DNA from: Paenibacillus sp. 32352
GTDB lineage: Bacteria > Bacillota > Bacilli > Paenibacillales > NBRC-103111
Direction: 5' to 3'
Length of the DNA: 64,000 nt
Assembly: GCF_002042965.1 (NCBI RefSeq)
Contig: NZ_MZNT01000006.1
Coordinates: forward strand, 1-64,000
Positions 28,229 to 36,842 of this stretch are shown one piece after another. The position numbers and the translations under genes were made by a program. Each line of letters opens with the position of its first letter. Position 1 is the first letter of the stretch. The notes under the pieces were generated by a model that saw only the letters and a program-made list of their open reading frames with translations, did no database searches and was not told where the DNA came from.

Positions 28229-28744
28229 TTATGCCAGCGCTTCCTTCAGCGCCTCATCTGAGTTTTCCCACATCTCCGGGTTGTACTCCATAAGCAATTT
28301 TCGCAAGGCCGCCTTCTCCCGGGCCGGCAAATTTTCCAGCATGATCCGGCGTTTTAGCGCATAATCCATCCGGTTTACATGGTCAGCCAGGATCTTCCAC
28401 CCGCGTCTTGCCTCCGGATCGACCGACATTTCGCAGGACGTCACACCCGCATAATAAGAGCCGGATTCCCTGCGGTCTGCCGCTACCCAAACGATCCAGC
28501 AGGTGCGCCCGTTCGGGACGTCCTCCTTGTTTGTCGAGAATTTGATGCCCTTCTCCACTTTGCTCTTCGCATGCAGAGCTCCCATATCGAGATACGCTTC
28601 GTCCCCATCGATAATGACGCTGGACAGCTGGCTCAGGTCGATAGATCCTGCGCCAAAGCCGCGATGCTCCACCTTGCCGCTGACAATGTTGAGGGAGTTC
28701 AATTTTTTCGGCTTATCCGCCGCTTGATCCTTATTTATATCCAT
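28229..28744 (-). CDS. ywhD: YwhD family protein
   Basis: A 171-residue protein that tracks B. subtilis YwhD from memory: GAGSIDLSQLSSVIIDGDEAYLDMGALHAKS, GIKFSTNKEDVPNGRTCWIVWVAADRRESGSYYAGVTSCEM, RRGWKILADHVNRMD. Function is unknown; the strict conservation suggests a cytoplasmic enzyme or binding protein. The ATG at 28744 has GGATGGTG six bases upstream; an ATG four codons earlier is possible. In B. subtilis ywhD lies next to pbpG and speE; here about 3 kb of other genes intervene. Confidence 0.85.
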   Translation of the reverse strand: MDINKDQAADKPKKLNSLNIVSGKVEHRGFGAGSIDLSQLSSVIIDGDEAYLDMGALHAKSKVEKGIKFSTNKEDVPNGRTCWIVWVAADRRESGSYYAGVTSCEMSVDPEARRGWKILADHVNRMDYALKRRIMLENLPAREKAALRKLLMEYNPEMWENSDEALKEALA

Positions 28745-28961
28745 TAATGGCACCATCCGTCTTTAATGTTATCGTCTTGCCCGTTCCTTCTATTTTAGCT
28801 AAAATGCCCCCCCTATTTCCACTAAAAACGAAAAATTATTGATACAGCCCTCAGCGGACAGGGTAAGCAGCCTGAAAAATTTCTTTTGTACCGAGCAGAA
28901 ATAATCCTCGTCCCACAAACATATACATGCTGTAGATGCTTGTCAACGGGGTGAAAAATAG

Positions 28962-31133
28962 ATGAAAAATGTTATCGGCAACCGACTCGCGCAATGGTGT
29001 CTTCTCGTAGTCCTTGCCAGCGGAGCAACCTTTGCAAGCCAAGCCCTGCCGGGCGGCAGCCTTCCGCAGCAAGCTCCATTCTCTCTATCCGACCTGCGCG
29101 AGGGTGCGGAACTATTAGGCTCGCTCGCACCGAATCCCGTCGCCATGACCTCCTCATCATTGAAGGGAGAGCCCGACTTTCAACCGTATCAATTCGATCT
29201 GTCTCAAGCGGACGGCTCCTCGCTGGGTCTTCAGCTCCAGCCTCTGGCCAAGCCCGTGGCAGCACGTATGAATGAGCCCGCAACGCCGGCGCCTCCCAGC
29301 TTGCCGGCCAAGCCTATCGAGAAGCCTGCCCCGCAGCCGCTCAGCTCCCGCATCGTCGAGTATCATATGAACGTCGAGCTGGATGCGGCTAAAAAGCAGA
29401 TTGCCGGCACTCAGACGCTGACCTGGAAAAATCCCGGAAGCCAGCCGGTACAAGAGCTTTACTTCCACATGTACCCGAATGCGTTCAAATCCAAAAAAAC
29501 GACCTTCATGAAAGAGTCCGGCGGCAAGCTGAGGGAAGATAAAAGCACAGAAAACAATACAGGGAATATGGACATCAGCAGTATCAAAACGTTAGAGGGC
29601 GAGGAGCTCGTCTCCAAAATGGAGTATGTTCAGCCCGACGACGGTAACAAGGATGACCAGACCTTGATGAAAATCACCCTGCCCAAGGCGGTGAACCCCG
29701 GAGAGCGAATCACGCTGAAAACCAACTTTTCCGTTCAGTTCCCTTCTGTGTTCGCCAGGATGGGGTACGCCGACGATTTCATCATGGCTGGGCAGTGGTT
29801 CCCGAAGGTAGCCGTCTATGAGCCGGCAGGTACCAGAGGACGCACGGCCGAGGGCTGGAATTTGCACCAATATCACGGCAATTCGGAGTTTTATGCGGAT
29901 TTCGGCATTTTTGACGTACGCATCAAAGTGCCGTCCAGCTACACGGTTGCAGCCACCGGTTTTCCGACGAAGCCGCCTGCGGACGACGGGAAGACGAAAA
30001 CCTATTCGTTCTATTCCGATGACGTGCATGATTTTGCCTGGGCCGCCTCCCCTCATTTCATTTATTATGAAGAGCCCTACGCCACCCAGCAAATTCCGGG
30101 CGTCCGCATCAAGCTGTATCTCGATCCCAAGCACGAGCAGCTGAAAAACCGTTACATGACCGCCGCCAAAAAAGCATTGGCACGGTTCTCCCAATGGTAT
30201 GGCAGCTACCCGTACTCCACGCTCTCGATCGTTGTACCGCCCGAGAACGGCAATGGAGCAGGCGGCATGGAATACCCGACACTCGTCACCGGTTGGGGAG
30301 CAGCCAGCGAACAGCCGGACCTGGAGCTTGAGCGGGTAATCGTACATGAAATTGGACATCAATTCTGGTATGGCATGGTCGCGAACAACGAGTTCGAGGA
30401 AGCTTGGCTGGATGAGGGCTTTACCTCCTATGCCGAGGATAAGCTGATGGAGCTGGAGTACGGCGTTAAGCCGAATCTGCTCGTGGAGTCCAGCTATATG
30501 ACTTCTCCGGCAGCGCTCAAGCTGGATTCCTGGGCGTACCGGGGCCACAATCAATATGCCGAGAACGTCTACATCCGGGCCAAGCTGGTATTAAAGTCGC
30601 TCGAGCAGCAAATCGGCCGGGATACGATGGACCGTGTGATGAAGACCTATTTCCAGCGCTGGAAGTTCAAGCATCCGACGACCTCCGATTTCCAGAAGGT
30701 ACTGGAGGACGTGACCAAGACGAGCTGGGCAGCCTTCTTCGATCAATATGTCTATAACGGCCTTATGGTAGACTACGCCGTGACCGGCATTCACAGCAAG
30801 CAGGTTGTCCAGGAAGGACAGCCCTTATATGAGAATACGGTCCGTATTCAAAGGTTCGGGGGAACCTATTCTACGATTCCCATCCGCTTCCATTTTGCCG
30901 ATGGCTCGCAAATTGATAAAACCTGGGACGGGATCGACGCCGACGTCCAGTTCAAGCTGAATCACACGGCGCCTTTGGATTACGCTTCTATCGACCCGCA
31001 TTACTCTATCGTGCTGGAAAACAAGCGAATCAACAGCTTTATGAAAACTAATGTGGACAGCAAGCTATCCATTCGCTGGAATGTCGGTGTGGTCAAATTA
31101 ATCGAGACCTTGTTCGGCTGGGTCGCATGGTGA
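28962..31133 (+). CDS. Exported M1-family (gluzincin) metallopeptidase
   Basis: A 723-residue peptidase with the zinc motif H462-E-I-G-H466 and E485 (HEIGHQFWYG ... WLDEGFTSYAED), and the M1 exopeptidase-like GGMEYPTLV a little upstream. The N-terminus has a signal-like hydrophobic stretch (about 11-28) with a possible Ala-rich cleavage site, then a low-complexity Pro/Ala linker (about 100-125). It probably acts at the cell surface. GGGGTG precedes the ATG. The next gene, a polytopic membrane protein, starts 15 bases after its stop, so the two are probably co-expressed. Confidence 0.9.
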   Translation: MKNVIGNRLAQWCLLVVLASGATFASQALPGGSLPQQAPFSLSDLREGAELLGSLAPNPVAMTSSSLKGEPDFQPYQFDLSQADGSSLGLQLQPLAKPVAARMNEPATPAPPSLPAKPIEKPAPQPLSSRIVEYHMNVELDAAKKQIAGTQTLTWKNPGSQPVQELYFHMYPNAFKSKKTTFMKESGGKLREDKSTENNTGNMDISSIKTLEGEELVSKMEYVQPDDGNKDDQTLMKITLPKAVNPGERITLKTNFSVQFPSVFARMGYADDFIMAGQWFPKVAVYEPAGTRGRTAEGWNLHQYHGNSEFYADFGIFDVRIKVPSSYTVAATGFPTKPPADDGKTKTYSFYSDDVHDFAWAASPHFIYYEEPYATQQIPGVRIKLYLDPKHEQLKNRYMTAAKKALARFSQWYGSYPYSTLSIVVPPENGNGAGGMEYPTLVTGWGAASEQPDLELERVIVHEIGHQFWYGMVANNEFEEAWLDEGFTSYAEDKLMELEYGVKPNLLVESSYMTSPAALKLDSWAYRGHNQYAENVYIRAKLVLKSLEQQIGRDTMDRVMKTYFQRWKFKHPTTSDFQKVLEDVTKTSWAAFFDQYVYNGLMVDYAVTGIHSKQVVQEGQPLYENTVRIQRFGGTYSTIPIRFHFADGSQIDKTWDGIDADVQFKLNHTAPLDYASIDPHYSIVLENKRINSFMKTNVDSKLSIRWNVGVVKLIETLFGWVAW

Positions 31134-31148
31134 GGTGAGCAAGCGCTT

Positions 31149-31964
31149 ATGTTGAATTTAATAAAAAAAGGATTGGGCTTAACCTGGAACCAGCCTTTTA
31201 CCGTATGCACTCTATTTATTTATAATCTGCTGTGGGGGCTCGGGCTCTTCGAATGGATCCACTCCATCGTCTTCCCCTTGCTCCGCCGCTATCCCGGCAA
31301 AGAGCAGGCCCGTGAAGCGGTACAGCTCTTCTGGATCGAAGGCCAGTTCCAATTGACGAAGACCGACCTCGTGCAGCCTTACCTTCTGTGGGGGCTCGGG
31401 CTGCTGCTGGCCCGCATGCTGCTCACCCCGGTGCTGAACGCCGGTGTATACTACTCACTTAAGCATACCGAATTAAACGCCGGTTACCGGTTCGTCCAAG
31501 GGATACGTGAGCTGACCTTACCGTTCTTCGGCTACTACCTGGCCCAAATGGCGCTGCAGCTCGGCCCGCTGTACTGGCTGATCCCCAAAGCAGCCCAGCT
31601 GTACAGCAAGCAAGCGACACTGTATGCGGCCGCGCAGGAATTGCTGCCTTGGCTCGGCGCCTATCTGGCCTACATGTTTATTCTGCAGACGCTGTTTATG
31701 TATCTGCAATTCGGGAAAGTATGCGGAAAGTCATCCTTATTCTCCGTATCCCTCCTGCTGCGCAACGTTCTTCCTGCCCTGTTGATCGCTGTCACGGTCG
31801 CACTGATCGGCCTTCTTATTACCGCCGCCGTCGTGACATCCACCATGATATGGGCCGGATTCCTTGCTCTTCTCGGCTTTCAAGCCTACCGCTTCATCCA
31901 TATGTTCTGCAAAATGTGGGAGATCACGGCTCAATACGCGCTTTGGTCCGCCAAAAGCGAATAG
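31149..31964 (+). CDS. Polytopic membrane protein of unknown function
   Basis: A 271-residue hydrophobic protein with about six membrane segments: near 17-36, 75-95, 120-145, 163-185, 203-230 and 228-250. No recognised motif, transporter signature or catalytic residue is evident. It is rich in Leu, aromatic residues and paired tryptophans. It directly follows the M1 peptidase gene and is followed by a strong terminator, so it probably works with or is expressed with that peptidase. Confidence 0.75.
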   Translation: MLNLIKKGLGLTWNQPFTVCTLFIYNLLWGLGLFEWIHSIVFPLLRRYPGKEQAREAVQLFWIEGQFQLTKTDLVQPYLLWGLGLLLARMLLTPVLNAGVYYSLKHTELNAGYRFVQGIRELTLPFFGYYLAQMALQLGPLYWLIPKAAQLYSKQATLYAAAQELLPWLGAYLAYMFILQTLFMYLQFGKVCGKSSLFSVSLLLRNVLPALLIAVTVALIGLLITAAVVTSTMIWAGFLALLGFQAYRFIHMFCKMWEITAQYALWSAKSE

Positions 31965-32024
31965 CTTCCCCCGATGTCCTGACCGGCAGAGAGAAACAAA
32001 CGGACCCACTATTTATAAAATATC

Positions 32025-32069
32025 AAAAAAAACCGTCCGCTTCCCCTTGGAAGCTGCGACGGTTTTTTC
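32025..32069 (+). terminator. Terminator of the peptidase/membrane protein operon
   Basis: AAAACCGTC ... GACGGTTTTTTC with an inner GCTTCC/GGAAGC pairing and a T6 tract ending at about 32068. Confidence 0.9.
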
Positions 32070-32420
32070 GTGTTACAGGGTTCAGGTTACATCCCAATTC
32101 ATGCCACCCGATGTGAGATAACAGATTTTATCCATAAAGTCAATAGCCCGCTAAATCGGGCAACCTCACTACAGACAGTAATGTTCCACGATTTGGACGA
32201 CGCCCATGTCAAACGACTCAGCATTTTGTCGAAATATGGATGAAAACGCCCCGTTTCCTCCCAATGATTTTTCATTGTAAACCTTTTCATCTACTGCTTT
32301 TTTAGAAATTTCGAGAAATATAGCAAAAAAACCTTTATAATTGTGAACTTTTTATGACAGCGGGAGGAAAACTGCATATTTGATCGAATTGTTGTAGTCG
32401 TAACAAAAATAACGTACATA
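32070..32420. other. Intergenic stretch upstream of the riboswitch
   Basis: About 350 AT-rich bases. A short minus-strand frame (32099-32290) has no ribosome site and no recognisable product. A TGTCGAA (32227-32233) in TTTTGTCGAAAT matches a Spo0A box. A TATAAT (32336-32341) may be the -10 for the riboswitch transcript, but no good -35 is visible. Confidence 0.4.
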
Positions 32421-32545
32421 TTGCCGAATTTCCACAGCGGAAAACGGGGGATCCAAATACCCGGGTGAATTGATCTCGCAACAGAGTGATCATAGGGAGC
32501 CTTCAACCGAACCCTTAAGCTAACCTCGTAGGCATCGGAAGGGGA
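32421..32545 (+). promoter_or_regulatory. c-di-AMP riboswitch (ydaO-yuaA type)
   Basis: The conserved blocks of the ydaO class are present in order: GGGGGATCCA (about 32446-32455), GGGTGAAT (32463-32470), ATAGGGAGCC (about 32492-32501), CAACCGAACCC (about 32504-32514), then TAAGCTAACCTCGTAGGC (32516-32533). A closing P1 helix can form between TTGCCGAATTTCC (32421-32433) and GGCATCGGAA (32531-32540). The riboswitch ends next to the ribosome site (GGAAGGGG) of an NlpC/P60 wall hydrolase, a standard target of this class. High c-di-AMP would turn the gene off. Confidence 0.93.
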
Positions 32546-32554
32546 AAATTTCCT

Positions 32555-33025
32555 TTGAAAAAGTTTTTTGGTTTTGCCGTTTCTGTGGCACTGTTTTGCA
32601 GCATTCAAGTAGGAAGCGCTTTTGCGGAAACGCCGCTAAGTCAAGCCGTGAACGAAGAGCTGGGAGCGCCTTATAAATGGGCGGGTACCACAGCAAAAGG
32701 CTTTGATTGCTCCGGCTACACTTCCTTCGTCTTCGCAAAATTCGATATCGATTTGCCTCATACGTCTAAAGGACAAGCAGCGATCGGTACAACGGTGTCC
32801 CAAGATGAGCTACGCCCAGGCGATCTTGTGTTCTATAACACGGATGGCAAAGGAATCTCACATGTCGGTATTTATGTTGGTGACGGAAAGTTCTACCATT
32901 CCGCCACAAACAAAGGCGTTACCGTGACCAAGCTTAGCGATTCCTACTACGCCAAGCGTTTTGTCACAGCGAAACGCATCCTGTCGGAAGAGCAGTACCA
33001 AGCTGTGATGACCGACAGCAAATAG
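32555..33025 (+). CDS. Secreted NlpC/P60 cell-wall hydrolase
   Basis: A 156-residue single-domain endopeptidase with a signal peptide (1-24, cleavage after SAFA). The catalytic dyad and third residue are C52 (GFDCSGYTSFVF), H103 (ISHVGIYVGDG) and H115 (FYHSATN). Such enzymes cut D-Glu-diamino-acid bonds in peptide stems. No SH3 or LysM binding domain is attached. The start is TTG, with GGAAGGGG ten bases upstream abutting the c-di-AMP riboswitch. This ties wall hydrolysis to osmotic and turgor signalling. Confidence 0.93.
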   Translation: MKKFFGFAVSVALFCSIQVGSAFAETPLSQAVNEELGAPYKWAGTTAKGFDCSGYTSFVFAKFDIDLPHTSKGQAAIGTTVSQDELRPGDLVFYNTDGKGISHVGIYVGDGKFYHSATNKGVTVTKLSDSYYAKRFVTAKRILSEEQYQAVMTDSK

Positions 33026-33220
33026 AAGCATCGCGCAACTATTTTTTGAAGCCCTCAGCGTTTGCCTCCGTTACGTCTCCAGCGTCCGGACAAGCCTGCA
33101 GGGCTCTCTTTCTTCTATACGATTGGTTACCCGAAAAAGTTCCACTTGAACCCGTTTTCTCGCCCTTCCAATTTCGACCAGGTGAGTAAACCTAGAGACT
33201 CACGTCTCGAAAGGAATCCT

Positions 33221-33766
33221 TCACTCGCTTCCCCGCTTCAGTACCGCATCCGACATCCTTACAAGCAATCGCCTTATCTCCTCAGCCGCTTCCGCATCCG
33301 TCCATTCGCCCCGATCGTTGATCTTTTTGGATACGAGTGGAATCGACAGCTGTCCTCCTTCGAACAGGTGAGCGGTTAGCATGCCTAAAGTCAGCATCAG
33401 GGAAGCATGAGCCACCTTCCCTCCTGTCGCTAGCGGGGAAGCGCTTATGGCGGCCGTCGGTTTATTCATCAGCTCTCCCGACGAGACCAGCCAATCCAAC
33501 GCGTTCTTCAGAACGCCGGGCACTCCATTCGCATATTCCGGCGTACAGATCATCACTCCATCTGCCGCTTGCAGCGTCTTTCGCCATACAGCTACCGAAG
33601 CCGGTGGAGCATCTCCATCCAAGTCGGGATTAAAATGCGGGAGATCCCCTATCCCCTCAAAGCTAACCAGCTCCATCCCCTCCGGCGCCAAAGCCTCTGC
33701 GGCCTGCAGCAGCCTTGTATTAGAGGATTCCTTGCGCAAGCTGCCGGAAATCGTTACGATTCTCAT
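33221..33766 (-). CDS. NADPH-dependent FMN reductase family protein
   Basis: A 181-residue flavodoxin-fold protein: TISGSLRKESSNTRLLQAA binds the FMN phosphate, and CTPEYANGVPGVLKNALDWL is the hallmark of the NAD(P)H-dependent FMN/azo/chromate reductase family (PF03358). The exact acceptor is unknown. I chose the ATG at 33766 because a GGAGGAGGAG run lies just upstream and MRIVTISGS is the conserved start; eight basic codons upstream are excluded. It stands alone, with about 195 featureless bases between its stop and the NlpC/P60 gene. Confidence 0.88.
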   Translation of the reverse strand: MRIVTISGSLRKESSNTRLLQAAEALAPEGMELVSFEGIGDLPHFNPDLDGDAPPASVAVWRKTLQAADGVMICTPEYANGVPGVLKNALDWLVSSGELMNKPTAAISASPLATGGKVAHASLMLTLGMLTAHLFEGGQLSIPLVSKKINDRGEWTDAEAAEEIRRLLVRMSDAVLKRGSE

Positions 33767-33888
33767 TCTGCTCCTCCTCCTTTTCGTCATGATACGATTA
33801 TAACCTACCGGAGTAAGGAAAGCCTTACAAACCCTGCTTCTTGGATGTTACAGCCATGATGATGGAAATAATACATTCCCAGGTATCT

Positions 33889-33931
33889 TGTGATAAATAT
33901 CACATATAATTATTCGAGCTCCAGCTACAAT
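33889..33931 (+). promoter_or_regulatory. CRP/FNR-type box and promoter of doxX
   Basis: TGTGATAAATATCACA (33889-33904) is a perfect TGTGA-N6-TCACA site, the consensus of B. subtilis Fnr (and of CRP). A -10 TACAAT lies at 33926-33931, so transcription from about 33938 would put the box centre at about -41.5, the class II activator position. A TATAAT (33905-33910) directly abutting the box is an alternative that would instead imply repression. No good -35 is present for the first promoter, as expected for activator dependence. Confidence 0.65.
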
Positions 33932-33985
33932 AAAGCCATCCAATAGATCCCACAGCGAACGGTTTTACATTGAGGAGGTTATTCC

Positions 33986-34555
33986 ATGAGCAAACACGAA
34001 ATCGTAATACCCGAAAATCCCGTTTCCCATTTTTTATTCAGCAGCACCCGGGCGGGTGTGATTTGGTTAATCATTCGCCTCTATGTCGGCTACACTTGGG
34101 TTACATCCGGATGGGGAAAAATAACGAACCCTGCATGGACCGGCGATAAAGCGGGAACCGCTCTGACAGGATTTATCAAGGGGGCATTGGCCAAAGCCGA
34201 GGCCGGCAAGGATGTTACCGGCTGGTATGCGAGCTTTCTGGAGCACTTCGTACTGCCGAATGCCAAGGTATTCGGATTCGTTGTCGCCTTCGGCGAGCTG
34301 CTCGTAGGACTCGGATTGATCCTGGGTCTGTTAACCGGCATCGCAGCCTTCTTCGGCGGCGTTATGAACGCCAGCTTCTTATTCGCCGGAACCTTGAGCA
34401 CGAACCCGATTTTATTTATTTTGGCCACATGGCTGGTGCTGGCATGGAAAAATGCAGGCTGGTACGGGTTAGACCGCTGGGCGCTGCCTTTCCTCGGTAC
34501 GCCTTGGGGACGCAAAGCATCGACCGAAGGCTTCAAGTCCGCCCCGCCGCTGTAA
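33986..34555 (+). CDS. DoxX family membrane protein
   Basis: A 189-residue protein with about four membrane helices (near 23-42, 95-112, 113-135, 137-155) and the DoxX pattern: RLYVGYTWVTSGWGKI, FGFVVAFGELLVGLGLILGLLTGIAAFFGG, NPILFILATWLVLAWKNAGWYGLDRW. DoxX was named for a subunit of a terminal quinol oxidase; bacterial homologues are implicated in redox and thiol stress, with unclear biochemistry. GAGGAGG precedes the ATG. A CRP/FNR-type box upstream suggests oxygen-dependent expression. Confidence 0.88.
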   Translation: MSKHEIVIPENPVSHFLFSSTRAGVIWLIIRLYVGYTWVTSGWGKITNPAWTGDKAGTALTGFIKGALAKAEAGKDVTGWYASFLEHFVLPNAKVFGFVVAFGELLVGLGLILGLLTGIAAFFGGVMNASFLFAGTLSTNPILFILATWLVLAWKNAGWYGLDRWALPFLGTPWGRKASTEGFKSAPPL

Positions 34556-34607
34556 ACGCAAGCTTATCAATGGATAAGTACATGAAAAATCAGCAGCAGG
34601 AGGAACA

Positions 34608-34641
34608 ACCCGTCCGCCGGTAACCCGCGGGCGGTTTTTTT
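34608..34641 (+). terminator. doxX terminator
   Basis: CCGTCCGC ... GCGGGCGG stem followed by seven Ts (about 34634-34641). It lies about 55 bases after the doxX stop. Confidence 0.8.
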
Positions 34642-34752
34642 GCGTCCTCTCCCTCCACGCATCCAGGTACGAACCATTCCCCTCTACTTGAACTATCAAT
34701 CTATGATACACTGAATAAATAGATGACAAGTAAGCGGTAAGGAGATAGAGCA

Positions 34753-35520
34753 ATGAAACTGGTATCCTGGAACGTCAATGGTTTACGTGCTTGTGTTAAC
34801 AAAGGTTTTTACGATTATTTCAAGGAATGCGGAGCCGATATATTCTGTGTTCAGGAGACGAAGCTGCAGGAAGGACAAATTAGCCTGGAGCTGGGAGATT
34901 CCTTCTATCAATATTGGAATTACGCCGTTAAGAAGGGATACTCCGGCACCGCCGTCTTTACCAAGATAGAGCCGCTTTCCGTGCGATACGGCATCGAAGA
35001 GGACCAAGAAGAAGAGGGCAGGATTCTCACGCTGGAATTCGAATCATTTTATCTAGTCAATGTGTATACTCCCAATGCCCGTCGCGACCTGTCCCGGTTG
35101 GCGTACAGACTGGAGTGGGAGGAAAGGTTCCGCGCCTACCTTCAGCAGCTGGACGAACAGAAGCCTGTTATCGTTTGCGGGGACCTGAATGTGGCGCATC
35201 AGGAAATAGACCTGAAAAATCCGAAGTCCAATCAAAACAATTCCGGCTTCACTCCGGAGGAACGGGAGAAAATGACGCAGCTTCTGGAGGCGGGATTTCT
35301 CGATACGTTCCGGCATTTCTACCCTGACCGGACAGATGTCTACAGCTGGTGGTCCTTCATGCCCAAGGTAAGGGAGCGGAACATCGGATGGCGCATTGAT
35401 TATTTTCTGGCTTCCTCCCGACTTGCTCCCTTCTTGCTGGATGCGCAAATAGATACGGAAATCTTCGGCAGCGATCACTGTCCCGTGATTCTTACGATGT
35501 CTGACGAGATTAGCGGCTAA
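34753..35520 (+). CDS. exoA: Exodeoxyribonuclease III / AP endonuclease
   Basis: A 255-residue exonuclease III that nicks at abasic sites in base-excision repair. Family blocks are SWNVNGLRAC, FCVQETKLQ (metal Glu), NVYTPNA, VCGDLNVAHQEIDL, RIDYFLAS and GSDHCPVIL (catalytic Asp-His). It matches the B. subtilis ExoA type in length. AAGGAG precedes the ATG. It is monocistronic and is followed by repeat copy 2 with its doubled terminator. Confidence 0.95.
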   Translation: MKLVSWNVNGLRACVNKGFYDYFKECGADIFCVQETKLQEGQISLELGDSFYQYWNYAVKKGYSGTAVFTKIEPLSVRYGIEEDQEEEGRILTLEFESFYLVNVYTPNARRDLSRLAYRLEWEERFRAYLQQLDEQKPVIVCGDLNVAHQEIDLKNPKSNQNNSGFTPEEREKMTQLLEAGFLDTFRHFYPDRTDVYSWWSFMPKVRERNIGWRIDYFLASSRLAPFLLDAQIDTEIFGSDHCPVILTMSDEISG

Positions 35521-35619
35521 AAAGATTTGCGGCCAATTTCTTGATAGATAAGATTAAGCCTATGCAGCGGCCCCTCTCTATTTATCGTTCACGATTACTG
35601 CACTCATTCGACTTAACTC

Positions 35620-35640
35620 AAGCCACCTTTTCGGTGGCTT
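35620..35640 (+). terminator. Terminator-like stem without U-tract
   Basis: AAGCCACC/GGTGGCTT hairpin with a 5-base loop, followed by GATTCTG instead of Ts. It corresponds to the stem at 35850-35870 (17 of 21 bases identical) on the other side of the repeat. Confidence 0.6.
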
Positions 35641-35849
35641 GATTCTGTTGAAAACCTGAAAATCTGAAAATTGCTCCGGTACCCCGGTGAGGTATCCCCC
35701 TCCGGTCGCTGTTGTTCTCAGGAAACTTTGATTAAATTCGCTTTATAGCGGGAGTTTCCCGAGAACAAAGGCGAACGCTATCGTTCCTCCTGGAGATACC
35801 CCACCTACCATTCGCATTTTTCTGTATGATAGTTTTTTTCAACAACCTG
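35641..35849. repeat. Palindromic intergenic repeat element, copy 2 (209 bp)
   Basis: Second copy of the element at 25114-25326, same orientation. The inner arms 35712-35727 and 35753-35768 (TTGTTCTCAGGAAACT / AGTTTCCCGAGAACAA) pair at 15 of 16 positions around a loop that itself contains CGCTTTATAGCG. The left end (CTGTTGAAAA ... CTGAAAATTGC) and right end (GCATTTTTCTG ... TTTTTCAACA) are inversely related. No reading frame. It lies between the exonuclease III gene and the convergent maa gene, and is bracketed by two similar terminator stems. Confidence 0.75.
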
Positions 35850-35878
35850 AAGCCATCTCTCTGGTGGCTTATTTTTTT
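35850..35878 (+). terminator. Complete terminator after repeat copy 2
   Basis: AAGCCATC ... GGTGGCTT stem (35850-35870) followed by A and seven Ts (35872-35878). It is probably the original exonuclease III terminator. Confidence 0.75.
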
Positions 35879-35912
35879 CATTGTCAGTATTCGTTTGTTA
35901 AAGAAATGGTTG

Positions 35913-36479
35913 TTAAACATCGATGGTCTTAATAACCTTCGCAGGATTTCCTCCTACGACAACATTGCTAGGAACATCTTTGGTTACAATTGCCCCGGAA
36001 GCTATTACCACATTATCACCGATAGTAACGCCGGGATTAATAACGGCTCTTCCACCTATCCAAACATTATTGCCAATCGTTACAGGCTTCCCAAACTCAG
36101 CCCCCGAAACTCGTTCAAACGGGTTTAGCGGGTGTGTGGCCGTATAAATATGTACGCCTGGTGCTATAAAACAATTTTCACCGATACGGACTTCACACAC
36201 ATCCAGAATAACGCAATCGAAGTTCGCATAAAAATGGTTGCCTACATGAATGTTATAGCCGTAATCGCAACGAAATGTCGGTTCCATATACAGGTTTTCA
36301 CCGGTTGAACCAAAGAGCTGTTTGAGCAATTCCGTTCGTTTATCATAATCCGTTTCTATCGTTTGATTGAACAGTCTGGTCAGCTTTCTAGCGTTCTCAC
36401 GGTCTTTGGTTAATTCCGGATCGGAAGCAAGGTATAATTCTCCGGCTAACATTTTCTCTTTCTCGGTTCTCGTATTCAT
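35913..36479 (-). CDS. maa: Maltose O-acetyltransferase-like hexapeptide enzyme
   Basis: A 188-residue left-handed beta-helix acetyltransferase close to B. subtilis Maa. The N-terminal helix region is [19 protein letters not shown], and [25 protein letters not shown] precedes the repeats. [11 protein letters not shown] carries the catalytic His, and the hexapeptides [36 protein letters not shown] follow. It acetylates sugars such as maltose or glucose. AAAGG nine bases upstream selects the ATG at 36479; two earlier in-frame ATGs lie on or before that site. Confidence 0.92.
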   Translation of the reverse strand: MNTRTEKEKMLAGELYLASDPELTKDRENARKLTRLFNQTIETDYDKRTELLKQLFGSTGENLYMEPTFRCDYGYNIHVGNHFYANFDCVILDVCEVRIGENCFIAPGVHIYTATHPLNPFERVSGAEFGKPVTIGNNVWIGGRAVINPGVTIGDNVVIASGAIVTKDVPSNVVVGGNPAKVIKTIDV

Positions 36480-36686
36480 CTTGGACATCCTTTCGTATAT
36501 GAATATCTTCATGGAATTGAGTTACAAGCCTAATAATGATCCAGACGCTTGCTTGCGGTGCCTCTAAACCGTCCCCAGCTTCCAATGTAGCATATTTCTG
36601 TCAAAGCCGGGTTATTCAACAAACGGACCTACAAAAGGACCTTAGCTTCGTAATTTTGCGGGGCCCCGAAAATTTATAGCTCTATA
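36480..36686. other. Intergenic stretch, bdhA terminator to maa
   Basis: About 200 bases (363 in all between maa and bdhA) with no gene or clear promoter. Beyond the terminator at 36687-36732, the remaining 110 bases hold a GAGCCCGGGTGCGGGCTTC hairpin (about 36771-36789) without a U-tract. Confidence 0.4.
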
Positions 36687-36732
36687 AAAAAAAGGGCGTG
36701 ACCACCGCCTCCCGGCAGTCCGCCACAGCCCA
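36687..36732 (-). terminator. bdhA terminator
   Basis: Minus-strand imperfect stem beginning GGGCTGTGG (36724-36732) and closing CACGCCC (36695-36701), followed by eight Us (36687-36694). It lies about 110 bases beyond the bdhA stop. Confidence 0.65.
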
Positions 36733-36842
36733 AATTCATTGGTAAGGGACTACGTTCATGAAACAAGGGGAGCCCGGGTGCGGGCTTCCTTATGCTGTGC
36801 CGCATCCACTTGGCTAGGCTCAGCTACAGGTACGACACAGGA

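Noticed and set aside
32099..32290. A 63-codon minus-strand frame in the riboswitch-upstream region
   Set aside because: No ribosome site, no recognisable domain, and placed in AT-rich sequence; I cannot support it as a gene or as a transposase remnant.
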